Assembly: GCA_026826555.1 (NCBI GenBank)
Contig: JAKSZT010020841.1
Span: 741,939-805,938 of the forward strand
Reading direction: 5' to 3'
From: Tolypeutes matacus
Taxonomy: Eukaryota > Chordata > Mammalia > Cingulata > Chlamyphoridae
Length of the DNA stretch: 64,000 nucleotides
The position numbers were made by a program, and so were the translations under genes. Below the pieces are notes generated by a model. That model saw nothing but the letters and a program-made list of their open reading frames with translations. It did no database searches and was not told where the DNA came from. Positions 24,086 to 36,296 of the stretch are shown here, one piece after another (position 1 is the stretch's first letter; every line of letters begins with the position of its first letter).

Positions 24086-24784
24086 CAAGTTTTGGAAAAG
24101 ATATCAAAAAAACTTTTCCAAGATTTATCATATGACAATTAAAGATACTGTTATTTTTATAATTAGGAGCACCATATTTAAACAATGAAATAATAATTTG
24201 TAAATTTATGTTGATTTCATTGAACCTTGTAAAAATAATATTTTATTAAAATTGTATTATCTAAAGTGCTTTAAGTACATCCTCATCAAAAGCATGGGAT
24301 TTCATATTTAGATCATTCAATTTTATATATAAAGAGCATGAAATCAATTCCACTCAAATTTCCTTTTAATTTCAAAAACAATTAAAAAGACATCAAATTC
24401 CTTAAACCTAAAAAAAATAAGTAAGGCAGCTTTGATGTGTGTGCGTTGCTTAGATGATGTAAGGAATCAATGCAGAGTGATTTTTTGAGATGTTCTTATA
24501 GGTTTGATCTCATGGGACTGTCTTCTTCAGTAGGGATCCATCCTTTGGCAGTAATTTGATGGTGCACTAAGAAAAAAATGAAAGGTTGTTAAATATTATC
24601 ATCACTCTGGGGGAGTACGCTCTGAAGATATGCATGTTTGTTTTGTAATGTCACAACTTTCACTATACACTTACTTTTTATGAATGTTCATGTATGAATG
24701 ATAAACTTTAATAGAAAAGTTTTTAAAAAACATTACCACATAGGCTAAAATATGTCTTTTGCTATTCTTTTCCAAGAAAAGTGG

Positions 24785-25160
24785 CTTAGTTTTCTGGATG
24801 CTAAACAAATACCAAACAATGAGTTGTCATAAACAAGTAGAATTTATTGGCACATGGTTTTGAGGCTAGGATAAGTAAAAAATCAAGATGTCCACAAGAC
24901 AATAACCTCTCCCCCAAAACTGTGACATTATGGGGTGTTGGTAAGCCTTGATTCTTGTCTTTTCTGTTTGATTTCTCTTGTTTAATTATCACTGCTTATA
25001 AAGAATCCAACTATATTGTATTTACACCCACCCTCACTCAGTTTGGCTTCATTTTAATTAATACTTCCTCAAAGGGCCTGTTTACCAACAGCTCATATGA
25101 AAAGAACCAAAAGGTCAGACTTGGAAAATGCCTTTTTGAGGAGATGTGATTCAATGCCCA
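24785..25160 (-). repeat. MaLR/MLT1-like LTR (copy B)
   Basis: Partner of 7,795-8,180. It shows 'gtagaatttattggcacatg' and the 'cacccaccctcactcagttt' block. Confidence 0.55.
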
Positions 25161-25739
25161 ATAAGATGAAATGGTAGAAAACCTTACAGAAACTAGAAGT
25201 CATACCATGATTCAAGGTGTTTTGATTAATAAAAAATTCAGGATTCAAAGTTTCAAGTTGTCTCTATTTATGACTATTATTATTGTTTTTGTTTTTTTTT
25301 TTTCTCTTGGGGCAATTCATCATGAAAGCTGTGACTGGCTAAGAGGAATATCTTGATTTTATAAAGTAAGAGAAGTGGAATTGTAAAATGTGTTATTGGG
25401 AAAGAAGAACCAAAAACACTTCCCAACCTAAACACATTCTCAGATAAAATTTATGAAAACACATATATTGATGTTAAGAATTTTGACATAGATTCATCTA
25501 TAACAAATTTTGTCCAAGAAATTCTTGAAATTTTCAGTAAATCCAGGGCTAACAACTGTGATGTGAACACTATTGGGTTAGGTAGACATTATAGAGTCAG
25601 CAAATGACTAGGCCTGGGAGAGATCTTTAAGGCATTGAAATTTAATGGCCTCTGGTATTGAAAATGCCCACTGGGAATTGTGCCATCTCACCACCCTTCT
25701 GTCCCTCTGCTCTTCATGCAGTCATATGGGTGGTGCAAA

Positions 25740-25945
25740 CCAGAAACAGTATGTGGCCTCTTCTTACCAGTGACTTCTTGCATGATTCTGGGCAATTTAC
25801 ATCTGTCTGTTCCTTAGTTATCTCATTTATAAAGGAGACATGAGAAAACTACCTATTTCACTTATTCTTATAAAGATGAAGAGAGTTAATTCTTGTATTT
25901 AGAACAAAGAGCATAGAGTAAGTGCTCAGTAATGTGAGCTATTTA
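25740..25945 (+). repeat. MIR SINE (copy B)
   Basis: Partner of 8,740-8,955: 'tctgggcaatttacatctgt', 'ttatctcatttataaaggag' and 'aagtgctcagtaatgtgagc'. It is closer to the MIR consensus than copy A. Confidence 0.7.
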
Positions 25946-26479
25946 TTGTTTTAATTAGTATTGGTATGGTTACTATTATCCAAAGTAAAGATAGTTTATT
26001 ACTCCCACACCTTTCTGGTATTGGTGGAAATCTGGTACAACTTCAGACACTATGTCCTGCAGGAAGTTAAGAGTTTTTGAATATGTACAGGCCACATTGT
26101 AAGGCATGATTACATACTTAATATTGGCAATGTGAACCCTGGCTCACAGGCAAGGTTTAGATACAGCATACAATGCTTTGCAATTCATCATGCACTCAGG
26201 AAGAAATTGCGTTTAATTACCATACTATTTCTCCTCCCTCCCACCTGTTTCTATTGCATAAACATTAATAATTGTTTCTGTCCCATGATAGGTAAGTTTC
26301 TTGATATCTAATTGCTATCCCACAGGGATAAATGATGGTTTCAGAGAGCTTAAGGAAAATGGACTCCAGGGACACACAAGAAAATATAAAGCCTATTACA
26401 TTTTCCACAAAGCATCTTCAGAAATAGGAAAGCAATGTTTTTCCCACAAGTTGGTTGTTAGGATAAACTTAGATGATTT

Positions 26480-26700
26480 TATTTACTTATTTATTTATTT
26501 TTTTTGGTACCAGGAAATCAAACCAGGATCTCATACATAGGGTTCAGGCATTCAACCACAGAGCTACATCCACTTCCTAATGAAAGTTGAGTTTTTCTTT
26601 TTTTTTCTTTTTTCTTTTTTTAAATGTACTGAATATCAAACACTGGACCACATAAGTGGGAAGCAGACACTCAACCACTTAAGCTACATCTGCTCCCCAA
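26480..26700 (-). mobile_element. Two tandem minus-strand tRNA-derived SINE heads
   Basis: Two T-rich tails each run into a reverse-complement DAS-like head: one ends 'ccacagagctacatccactt' (about 26,577), the other 'cttaagctacatctgctccc' (about 26,697). On the minus strand each opens 'gg.agc.gatgtagct', the diverged A-box region. Copy A lacks both near 9,465, so they entered after the duplication. Confidence 0.7.
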
Positions 26701-28633
26701 AACTTTGGTTATTTGAGGATGGATATAAATGAGATTTAAGGGAGAGTTGGATGGTTGTTTTCATTTTTCTCCTCAAAGGGGTAATGAAATGTAATCATAT
26801 CTTTAAAAGTGAGAGTTGTAAAGGAAGAGGTGACTTACAGATTATTTTCACACATTGCTATTTTAGCTGTCTTTTAAGTAATGACTATATTAAGTAAACA
26901 CATGTTTTTTATCACCTCATCATGGAAATATTTTTCTGTGTGTTTTATTAAATAAGCTAGATAAGAAATGGAAACAATTTAATCTGAAGAACCAAATATC
27001 CTGTTAACACCTATTAGTATGAGAAGGTACACAATATAAACAAAATAGGAAGCATGCATTATTTCTTTTTTAATTTGAAATTTTGCACTAACTTCACCCA
27101 TGGAACCTTGACATGGAGGTCCTCCTAACAGTCACCTTGATGCTGAAGGTGGTGGTAAGAGACACTGAGGACTGTTCATGGAGAGAACAGGACATGTAAA
27201 CAACATCTGAAGTGGAAAGGACAAGCATCATTTTGGCTTTGGGTAAGATATTCTAAAATGCAATTTGATGGCAGAGCTTCTTAAACCTTATATTATGTTG
27301 ACAAATTGTGCCAGAATAGAGGAAACATATTGTTGTGTTGGTTTCTAGTTCAGATTCCTTTCAGCCCTAATAATCTAACAGGTGTCTCTCGAGTTGTGTA
27401 TGCACTAACCATGAAACAGGAGGAGAGATGTCTTCTCTATTTGCATTTTCTTTGGTCTTGGTCTTGAAGGTGTCTACCTCTGATTAACGAACAATGCTAC
27501 TGTCCTTTCCACTCCACACCAAAAATACTTATATTTTGTGAGAATTCAGGCAAGTATATATATTCAAGTTTTTTTTTAAAAAAGCAAAGTAAATTATTTA
27601 CATTTTAAAGATAAAGATATTAAAAAGATTAAATACACAATGCAACTTAAGTTGGCAAGCATCGTATTCTATCTGTACAATCCGGCTTACTATTTTAACT
27701 TGCAATTGTATGACAAGCTATTTTCAGGTCATAAAAATTTCTTCAAAATTATCATTTTAATAGCTACTTAGTTTTCCATTAGTTATATGTGCCATAATTT
27801 TGACCATTTCCCTTTTATTTAACATTTAGTTTCATTTGAAGTTTTAATATAATAAATAACACTTCAAATTATCAGGAGACATTTTTGTTAATAATCCCCA
27901 TCCACATCTTTTACCACTTCTTGATATAGATTGAAAGCAGTGAAATTAACTTGTCAAAAATTTCTTTTAAAGGGCATATGGTCATATTTACAAGAAGTTT
28001 CATATTTACAGGAAGATATCTAAGATAATCAATTCCCTAAACCTTTGTGAACACTAAAAAGCATAATGAGTAAAATCACTAAGCTAATGTTTTAGTAAAA
28101 ATGCTAGTATAGAGTATCAAAGTCTTCTACATATACAGATATAAATACAAAATAAAAACTTGTGGATTAAAGTCTAAAGTATTTATTCCATCACTTCAAT
28201 AGATAAGAAGAAAAGTTTACTATATATCATAACATTATTTTCTAGTATCCCAGGTTTGGATAATTGATTGAAGAACTTGTGGGGGAAAATGGATTTGAAA
28301 CCATGGAGCAATAAATCTACTTAATATATTATTTTCTAATATTAGATGTCAATCTATAAATTGTGGAAGATGAGGTTAAAGAATCTTATAAGCTTCTGTA
28401 ATTATCATTTTAATGATTTCATGTGATCTGTGAATTAAATTGAGTGTTTTATCCTTCAGTAGTCCATTATTTCAGATCTCCTGTTAAACTTCACAAATGC
28501 AATGCACTATTTCTTTGTTGTCAAAATTAACACCCATCATTATTTTCATTTCTGTTTTTAGCAGAAACCAAAACTTAATTTTTGATTCTATATTGAAGGA
28601 TGACTTTTTGTTTTAATTTGTTTTCCAAACTAC

Positions 28634-29582
28634 ATGAGTAGTGATGACATGGACAAGGGAAACTGCAGCACCGTGTCAGAGTTCATTCTCGTGGGATTGT
28701 CAGACATACCTGAGCTGAACACCTTCCTATTTCTGGTCTTCCTTTTCATCTATGCAGTCACAGTGATGGGCAACCTGGGCATGATCACAGTGATCCAGGC
28801 CAGCTCTCAGTTGCACACCCCCATGTACTTTTTCGAGCCACTTGTCCTTTGTGGATTTCTGCTACTCAAACTCCACTGTGCCAAAGATGCTGGCCAATAT
28901 CTTAGACAAGGAAAAAACAATTTCCTTCCTGGGATGCATTGCACAATTCGACTTGTTTTGCACATGTGTGGTCACAGAGACCATCCTGCTGGTCGTGATG
29001 GCCTATGACCCCTTTGTGGCCATCTGTTACCCACTGCTGTCCATGGTGATCATGTCTCAGAAGCTCCATTTGGGACTAGTGTCTGCCTGCTATATCTGCG
29101 CAACAGTGTGTTCTCTGATTCACATGTGGTTAGCTCTTCAGATTAAGTCCTATAGATCAAATGTGATTAACCACTTCTTTTGTGATCTATCCCCATTCTT
29201 ATCACTTACTTGTTCTGATGTATCTATGAATGAACTGCTCTTGTTCATTGTGGCCAGTTTCAATGAGATAATCACCATCTTGATCATCCTCACCTCCTAT
29301 TTGTTTATTCTCATCACTGTCCGGAGGATGCACTATTCAGAAGGAAGGCGCAAAGCTTTTTCTACCTGTGCCTCCCACCTCACAGCCATCGTTGTCTCCC
29401 ATGGAACAATCCTTTTCATTTACTGCAAGCCTAATTCTTACTACATTCTAGAAACTGATAAAGTGACCACGGTATTCTATGCTTTAGTGATTCCCATGTT
29501 GAACCCCCTGATCTACAGCTTGAGGAACAAGGATGTGAAAACAGCTCTCTGGAAAATGCTAAGCTGTGAAATATCTTTTTAG
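28634..29582 (+). pseudogene. Olfactory receptor, copy B, single 2-nt frameshift
   Basis: The best-preserved OR here: odorant-binding class II GPCR, OR5/OR8/OR9-like. It opens [17 protein letters not shown] (NCS glycosylation site). TM1 has GNLGMI and TM2 has LHTPMYFF. After 28,834 two bases are missing relative to copies A and C, shifting the frame. The second part (28,842-29,582) is fully open: FLGC, MAYDPF (DRY-type motif, Arg to Pro at 29,010-29,012), [34 protein letters not shown], and [19 protein letters not shown] before TAG. Adding back two bases would give about 316 residues, a normal OR length. The start is chosen by homology with copy A; the internal Met (MDKGN) is equally plausible. 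It is either a young pseudogene or an intact gene with a sequencing error. Confidence 0.88.
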
Positions 29583-29704
29583 AGGATGTTTTATAAAGAG
29601 GAGTTAGGTTTCCAAAATGGAGGGTGATGGAGGTATTAATAGGTGGGTTTCATTATTACAGTGAAGAGAAGAGTAAGGTTTTACATAGGTTTGTTTGTGT
29701 GTGT

Positions 29705-32345
29705 GTCATTTAAAAAAAATTTTTTTTAGTGTATATATATATTTTTAAAGATACTTAGATTACATAAATGTTACACAAAAAATATAGGGATTCCCATATA
29801 CCCTCCTCCCCATACCTACCAAATTTTCCCACATAAACAACATCCTTCATACCATGGTACATTCATTGCAATTGATAAACCCATTTTGGGTCATTGTCAC
29901 TGAGCATGGATTATAGCTTATATTGGAGTTTATACTCTCACCCACACAATTCTGTAGGTTATGGGAAGATATATAATGGCCTATAACAGCTGTTGCAAAG
30001 TCATTCAGGTTGATTTCCAAGTCCCCAAAATACCACCATATTACACCTCTATTTCCCTCTCCTTGCCCTCAGATCCTACAGTGGCCACTGCCATCAATGT
30101 TGTAATTTCTTCCATTGCTATAATCACAATAAGTATATAGTAGAATACCAGTAAGTCCATTCTAGTATATAGTTCATTCCCCAATTCTGAGGATTCTAGG
30201 ATGCTGATATCAACTCCACCTCTAATTAAGAGAGGACTTCAATCCCATACAGTCAGTGGATGGGACTCTCTTGCTTGCAGTTGTAGGCTTTCTTGTTTCC
30301 TTGGTATTGTGGTTGTTCATCCTCACCTCCTTGTTAGTTGTCCTGGGTGAGTCCAATGAACTGGGGAGTAGGTGTTGCAACTCGCCAAGGTTCAGGGCCC
30401 AGCTGGCATATGGACAGCCCATAAATTTAAGTTTCTTGGATGTACACCTACAAACTCCAGCACCAACTACAGGTTCAAATAGAAGGGACAGATGAGCCAT
30501 GTGTAGGGAAGCCATAACTGAGTATACCTCTGCCAGACTCAGAAGCACAACTCCAAAGTAGGGCCCACTGGCAAAGAACCAAACTCCAGAGCCATCTGCC
30601 CTGACCATAGGACCTGTGTGCCTACAGAGCCCTCAGAAGCTCCACTATTTGTGGTACAATCTTCTTTGGCAGTCTATGAAATCCTGCTGACATGTGCATA
30701 AGATTTACCTCTAGGATGAACTCCCAACACACTTTGAAGTCTCTTAGCCATATACACTCATTTGTCTTTAGCTTTTCACCCCTTTATTCAAGGTCTTTTT
30801 CCAGTTTCATTGCTAGTTGGTTCTTGGTAATAATCCCTCCGTGCCAAGGAGACTCATCCTCTGGAGACATGCCCCCACACTGGGGGAAGGTAATGAATTT
30901 ATAAGATGAGTTTGGCTTAGAGAGAGACCACATTTGAGAAACAAGAAGGCTTTCAAAAGGTAACACTTAGGCCACCCTATAACTCTAAGCTAAGTTTCAA
31001 TTTCAAGAGCAAAGGTTCGTAAGCATAGACATCAATATCAAGGGCCCAACAATGGACCATCCTCCTTCACTAGTCATTGTCCCTGTACTTGGGAGATTGT
31101 TGCTGTTCCATTAGAAAACATGGCAGAACTCTTGAGGATGGGAATTCAATATTGTTTTACTTATTGTATGAATCTCCACCTACTGTCACAATGTGCTATG
31201 AACATTTGAGCACAATTATATACCATATATATATATACCCAGGTGAACTTCCTTCCATGTATCTACCCTCACTGACACCCCACACCAATGATCCTTCCCT
31301 GACCCAGATGTAACTCTTCTGTGACTCAAAGCTTTATGAAGCCAATAAAATAGCCAAATACAATTAACAGGAAAATGAAATAACAATGGCAGGTTTAAAT
31401 ATAAGAAATAAAATACACAAAAATTTATAAAAACTAAAACTAAAATAAAATTTTAAATTAGGATATTAAAAATAATGAAAAACGCTTAAATATTTTAGGC
31501 ATTTTTCCTTTCATCACTGTAATATCTGTTGTTCTGTATGTATGGTAACATTTTCTTCCTTTTATTCCCTGGTGTCTTACTTTTTTTTCATTTTGTTTTC
31601 AAAGATGTTTTATGTCAAAGTAAAGTCACATACTGATTACAGGTGACTCCTATATACCCAACATCCTCCTCCTTTTCCCCCTACCCTTATTAATACCTTT
31701 TTATATGTGGTTGGTTCATCTGTTACAACTGATATACAAATAGTGAAACATAACTCCTAACCATGGTCAATGATTTAATTATGGTTTACCTTGTAGACAG
31801 TACATTTTTACAAATTTTGATGATATTTAACATGGCCTGTGTCCATTATTGCAAAATCATGTAAAACACTCCCATTACACACTAAATACCCCCTCTTCCA
31901 TCTATTCTATTTTTCTGTTCTTCTCCCCTTGGGGTGCACAGCGATTACCAGGTTTTACTCCTTGGATAACAAGATTCATAGATACTTACAACAACACTGA
32001 GGTCTTGACACACTGGTTTGTCCTCCCCTATTAGGAACCATCCTTGTTTTTGAGAGATTCCCATCCCTCTGTTTGAGAAGATATCGATCCTTCCCAGGAT
32101 GGGAGTCCAACACTTTCCTACTCAATATGTGGGTCTCCACTCACGGATAAAACACATTATGACAAAATGATCACTCACTCACTCCCTAGAAGCCTGCCAC
32201 GGGTGCATCCTGGCCCAAATAAGCCCCCATACAATACCCTAAACCAGTAACCCTTAATTGTCATATTGTCATAAGAACATTCCCAACTTTGTACTTTTAA
32301 GCACATACCGGCCAATCCCTGGGATTCATCTACATACGTTTGTAT
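29705..32345 (-). mobile_element. Long 5'-truncated L1, 3' UTR with two terminal modules
   Basis: T-rich start, then reverse L1 3' UTR. It includes 'ttgaagtctcttagccatat' (30,735), the reverse of the motif near 50,175 and 55,400. Two related terminus-like blocks occur at 29,750-30,010 and 31,600-31,870, as in the element at 3,826-5,590. It lies just downstream of the copy B OR, within what is continuous spacer in copy A (about 12,800-12,850), and explains the jump in offset between the copies. Short frames inside it are not genes. Confidence 0.8.
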
Positions 32346-35300
32346 GAGTGTTTTTGATTCCCCTATTTCTGTACCTGTTCAATTCCCACAGTAGGATTGG
32401 GCATATTTCAAAATGTTCAAATCATCTTTTGCTTTTTTTTCTGCCTGTTTTGTTTTAACTGGATATGAGAGATGTCACTGGTGATCCACAGTCATGTAGT
32501 TTGCTGTAAAACCTCCATAAGTCTAATGAAAAACTCAAGAGAATTACACTTTGTGTAGTATCTGTTATGGAAACTATGATTCTTTTCAACATTGCATTTC
32601 TCTTTTCCACAAGATATATATTTGAAATCATATATGTAACCATTATTATCAGTAACAGCATTTATGACTCTTCTCACTATATCTTTTACTTCTTCTCTTC
32701 ATAGTTACTTTATGATCTTTCCATAGTGGATTAAATTATTTGTGGAGCTTAGAATTTAATCTCTGTGGACTTCCTCCCCTGTGATCAAGTTTTTTGCATG
32801 TGTCTTTGCTCTTGCTGAATTACACTTTCTTTACCACTTTTTTACAAGCCTAAATCTCACCTTTTAATTAGTCACATTTCATATACAAAAATTGATACTT
32901 TAATAGTACTTCCATTATGTTTCCTGTTACATTTTTACATTACATTTATTTTTTTAAAAAAGAGGATCAGCTGCTTCTTCCAATAATAATGTGAAAAAAG
33001 TAATAAGCTTGCTTTCATGAAACCATGGATTGATGTTCTGCCTATGTTTCTTTTTTCACTTGGGAAATAATTGAAACTCTCCTATCCTTAGTTTCCTAAA
33101 GTGTAAATATTGGATAATATTGCTAACATAACATTATACTGAGAGCAAATTATGACAGCGTAATTGATATATGACAGCTCACTGGAACAGTGGCTGTAGT
33201 TAAAGTCCATTAAATGAAATCTTTGAGGTCTGGGTTTTATTATTCTTTTCTCTTTAACTATCATTGGCATATTTTAATTTCTATTAATTTTTCATTTCAT
33301 TAAATAGATGAATTAATAAATACTGGTGAATAAATGGTATGCACAACAAATTTAATATGTGATCTTAGAGCACTATAGTGGCTTTCAAGAATTGTGTATT
33401 GGCTTAAATTTGTCCCACATTGTCATCAGTATTATATCATTTAGGGTTTACTTACTAAAAAAAAAAAATCCATGGGAGATTAAATGTATGTAGTTTTAGG
33501 GGTTGAAAGGCTGGAAAAGCACAAAGGGGGTACTTATTAATTTAAGGATTATTAACTCCAGGAAACATCAATTATACTTAATATTGGGAGAAAATAGAAA
33601 AGAGCTATTATTACCTGAATCTCAGAGCTTGGATGAAACTCTCCACTCAGCTGCTGTTTAGTCCTTGTGGAAGCATTGTGCCTTTCAGGATGACTGAGCC
33701 TCTGAGGATGGGTTAGCCTTCTGCAGTGTTCAGACCTTTGGTGGCATGTCCCAACAGTCTGTGAACAACAAAGCTGCTACCCCCACCTCTGAAGATAGTG
33801 GTAAAATGATTAGAAGCTGTCAGCCAGAGACAATTTTCTATTTTTGCTGGATTCACATAAATAGTAACTGGAAAACAAGAAATCCCCTTCTTTTCTCCTC
33901 TCCTCTTTCCAATCCTCCCTTTCTCTTTACTTCTCCTTCCACCTCCAAGTCCTCATTTTAGTAGAAGCTAACAGGAAGACAGCCAGCAAATTTGTCTGGG
34001 AATGCAATGTGTAGATTCCCAGAAGCATCATCTCAACACAAAGAATAGAGAGTAAGACATGGAGATGAGACAAGAGGCATCAAACTCAATTTCTGAGGGA
34101 TTCACAATCTACAATGCAAGGAAGAAATATTTTACCTCTTCTCATCTCTCCTAGAATGAATATATCTCTCCATAATTGAATTCTTAAGTAAGCAGGCTCT
34201 ACTTTATTATATTAATCATAGATGCAATTGATACTTTGTAACATTGTAAACCAAATGTGATGGTGATGGTGGTCACCTAGGAATGGGTGAGTGAACATCC
34301 ATGGTTCCACATCAAATAGCTAATCTAATGTTTTATCCATAATTTCTATAAAAAAAGAAGTGTGTTTTCCTTGACTGTTTTTATTCATAGCCACTAAGAT
34401 GAAGCTCTTCTGGGAAGCTTTATTCAAATGGAATTTTGATAATCAATAGAATGTTCTCTTCATAGTTGGTGAGTTCCTTTATATTATAGAATTAAAAGAT
34501 TATTCAGTATTTATGAAGGGGATGAGGGAAAGACATACAGGACTGTATCTTTAGGATGTAGGTGTCATTTTTACCTTTACTTTCTCATTTGCTGTCTGTG
34601 ATCAAACAAAGTTTTACAAAAATAATACTTTTTAAATTTACAAATAAATTTATTTATTTACAAAAATTATTTACAAATAAATATTTCTTTGCTCAAATAA
34701 AGTGATCAAAGAGCAGGTATCACTGAGAAAAAAATATATGGAGATATTTGCACTCTAACAATGTTTTGGGGGTATAATATGTCTTCAGAAAACATTCTAA
34801 TGCTGATTTTATCCAAGAGAATAGATAACTTATGTGACAACCTATAAATTAGGATAGAAGAAAAAAAATTAAGAGTAGGAATATGACCACTGGAAGCATT
34901 TCAGTTTCAATCAAAATTTCAATTATTTTCTGTGAGGATTTCTGTTCAAGCACTTGGTCATATTTCCAATAGGTATTAATGTTCTCATAATGATTTGCAA
35001 GGTAGTTTATATATGAAGAAAATTAACTTCTAAGGAAAGTATTTGAAAAGTCATCACTGTTTGGTATTTTTCACTTCACTTTATAAATTAGGTATGCTTC
35101 TTTATGTATAGTTCACTTTTTTGCGTTTATGTTCAATTTTTTGCAATTTAAACAATAAAACAGTGAAAATAAGTAGTGTTCTAATCCACAATTTATATTG
35201 AAATTGTGTGCTTTTAAAAAAAACTTGAATGCTAATGTCTTAAATTTATTGGTATTTATGTGATTTTGTACATTTGTTGAATGATTGCCTACAAAGTAAA

Positions 35301-36137
35301 TGTTTAACTCATTTTTCCAAATTGTATAGTAATATTCACAAAGCTATTTATTTAAAATTCTTTCCTTCCTATTGGCCTGTTATGTATCTTTAAAATATAA
35401 CATCCTTAAATTAGGTATGTTTTTATGATTGCTTTTTCTCCCAAGTCCCTGATAATATCACACAGACCCCACCTTTTTTTTTTTTTTTTTTTTTTTAGTA
35501 AAGAGAAAATCTAAATATTCTATAATGCCATTTAACACTCAATGAACACTTTTTTCATAATGGAATCATAAAATATAGTGGTATTATGTGAGACAATAAA
35601 AAACACCTTCTCTCTTTAATTAGTGATTGCCATAATATAACATGGACAGAACTGTATTGTGCCTCTAGCTGGGTACAATAATCAGAAGTAGGAGGAGGGC
35701 AACTATAAAAAAATTTAACATCACCTTAAATAGGAACATAAATGAGAGTTCCTTGTAAAGATCTTTCCATCAGAGTTCATCATTTTTGGTATTCACATTC
35801 CAAGGAATCATTTAACAATATCAGCATTTGCTCCTCTCAGACTAAAATTTGCTTTTGAAAAGAAAAATCAAGAAACAGCAAAAAAAAAAAAAAATAATGC
35901 TCAGTATGAAAAAATTAACTCAAAGGTTTAGTTCCTTAAGAACTAAGGAAACAGACTATTTTAAAAATATCTATATCCTGAAATTTTGTTCCATTACACC
36001 CAGTTATTTAATTCTATTGGTATCTTCTGTGATTTCTATTATAATCAGAATCATTTTTATAAAGGTAGAAATTAGAGGTATTTGAGGATATTATCAGCTT
36101 AGGGCAAATCATATTTAAAACTCCTAAAATCACTACA
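32346..36137. other. Duplicated spacer, no gene
   Basis: Aligns by eye with 12,840-16,317 of copy A in several blocks (32,395; 33,205; 33,622; 35,640). A T-run sits at 35,476-35,498 and an A-run at 35,880-35,893. No gene seen. Confidence 0.55.
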
Positions 36138-36296
36138 GTCTTACCTTATTTTACTGCACTTTGTTTTATTGTGCTTTGCAAATATTGGGTATTTTTACAA
36201 ACTGAATTTTTGTGGCAACCTTGTGTTGAAAGTTTGTCTGTGCCATTTTTCCAGAAGCATGTGCTCACTTCATGTGTCTGTCAGATTTTAACTAAG
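36138..36296 (+). repeat. Tigger1 end fragment (copy B), cut by L1
   Basis: Reads 'ttgttttattgtgctttgca' and 'tttttgtggcaaccttgtgt', closer to Tigger1 than copy A. It stops abruptly at the 5' end of the older L1. Confidence 0.7.

Larger units (their letters stand above)
22600..36296. repeat. Tandem duplication, copy B
   Basis: Counterpart of copy A with the same marker order. Private insertions are the L1 at 23,000-23,365, two SINE fragments near 26.5-26.7 kb and a large L1 3' UTR at 29,705-32,345. The right edge is cut by the older full-length L1 inside the Tigger1 fragment. Confidence 0.85.

Noticed and set aside
30222..31313. Several frames of 60-128 codons
   Set aside because: All lie inside a 5'-truncated L1 3' UTR and have no conserved counterpart in the other L1 copies.
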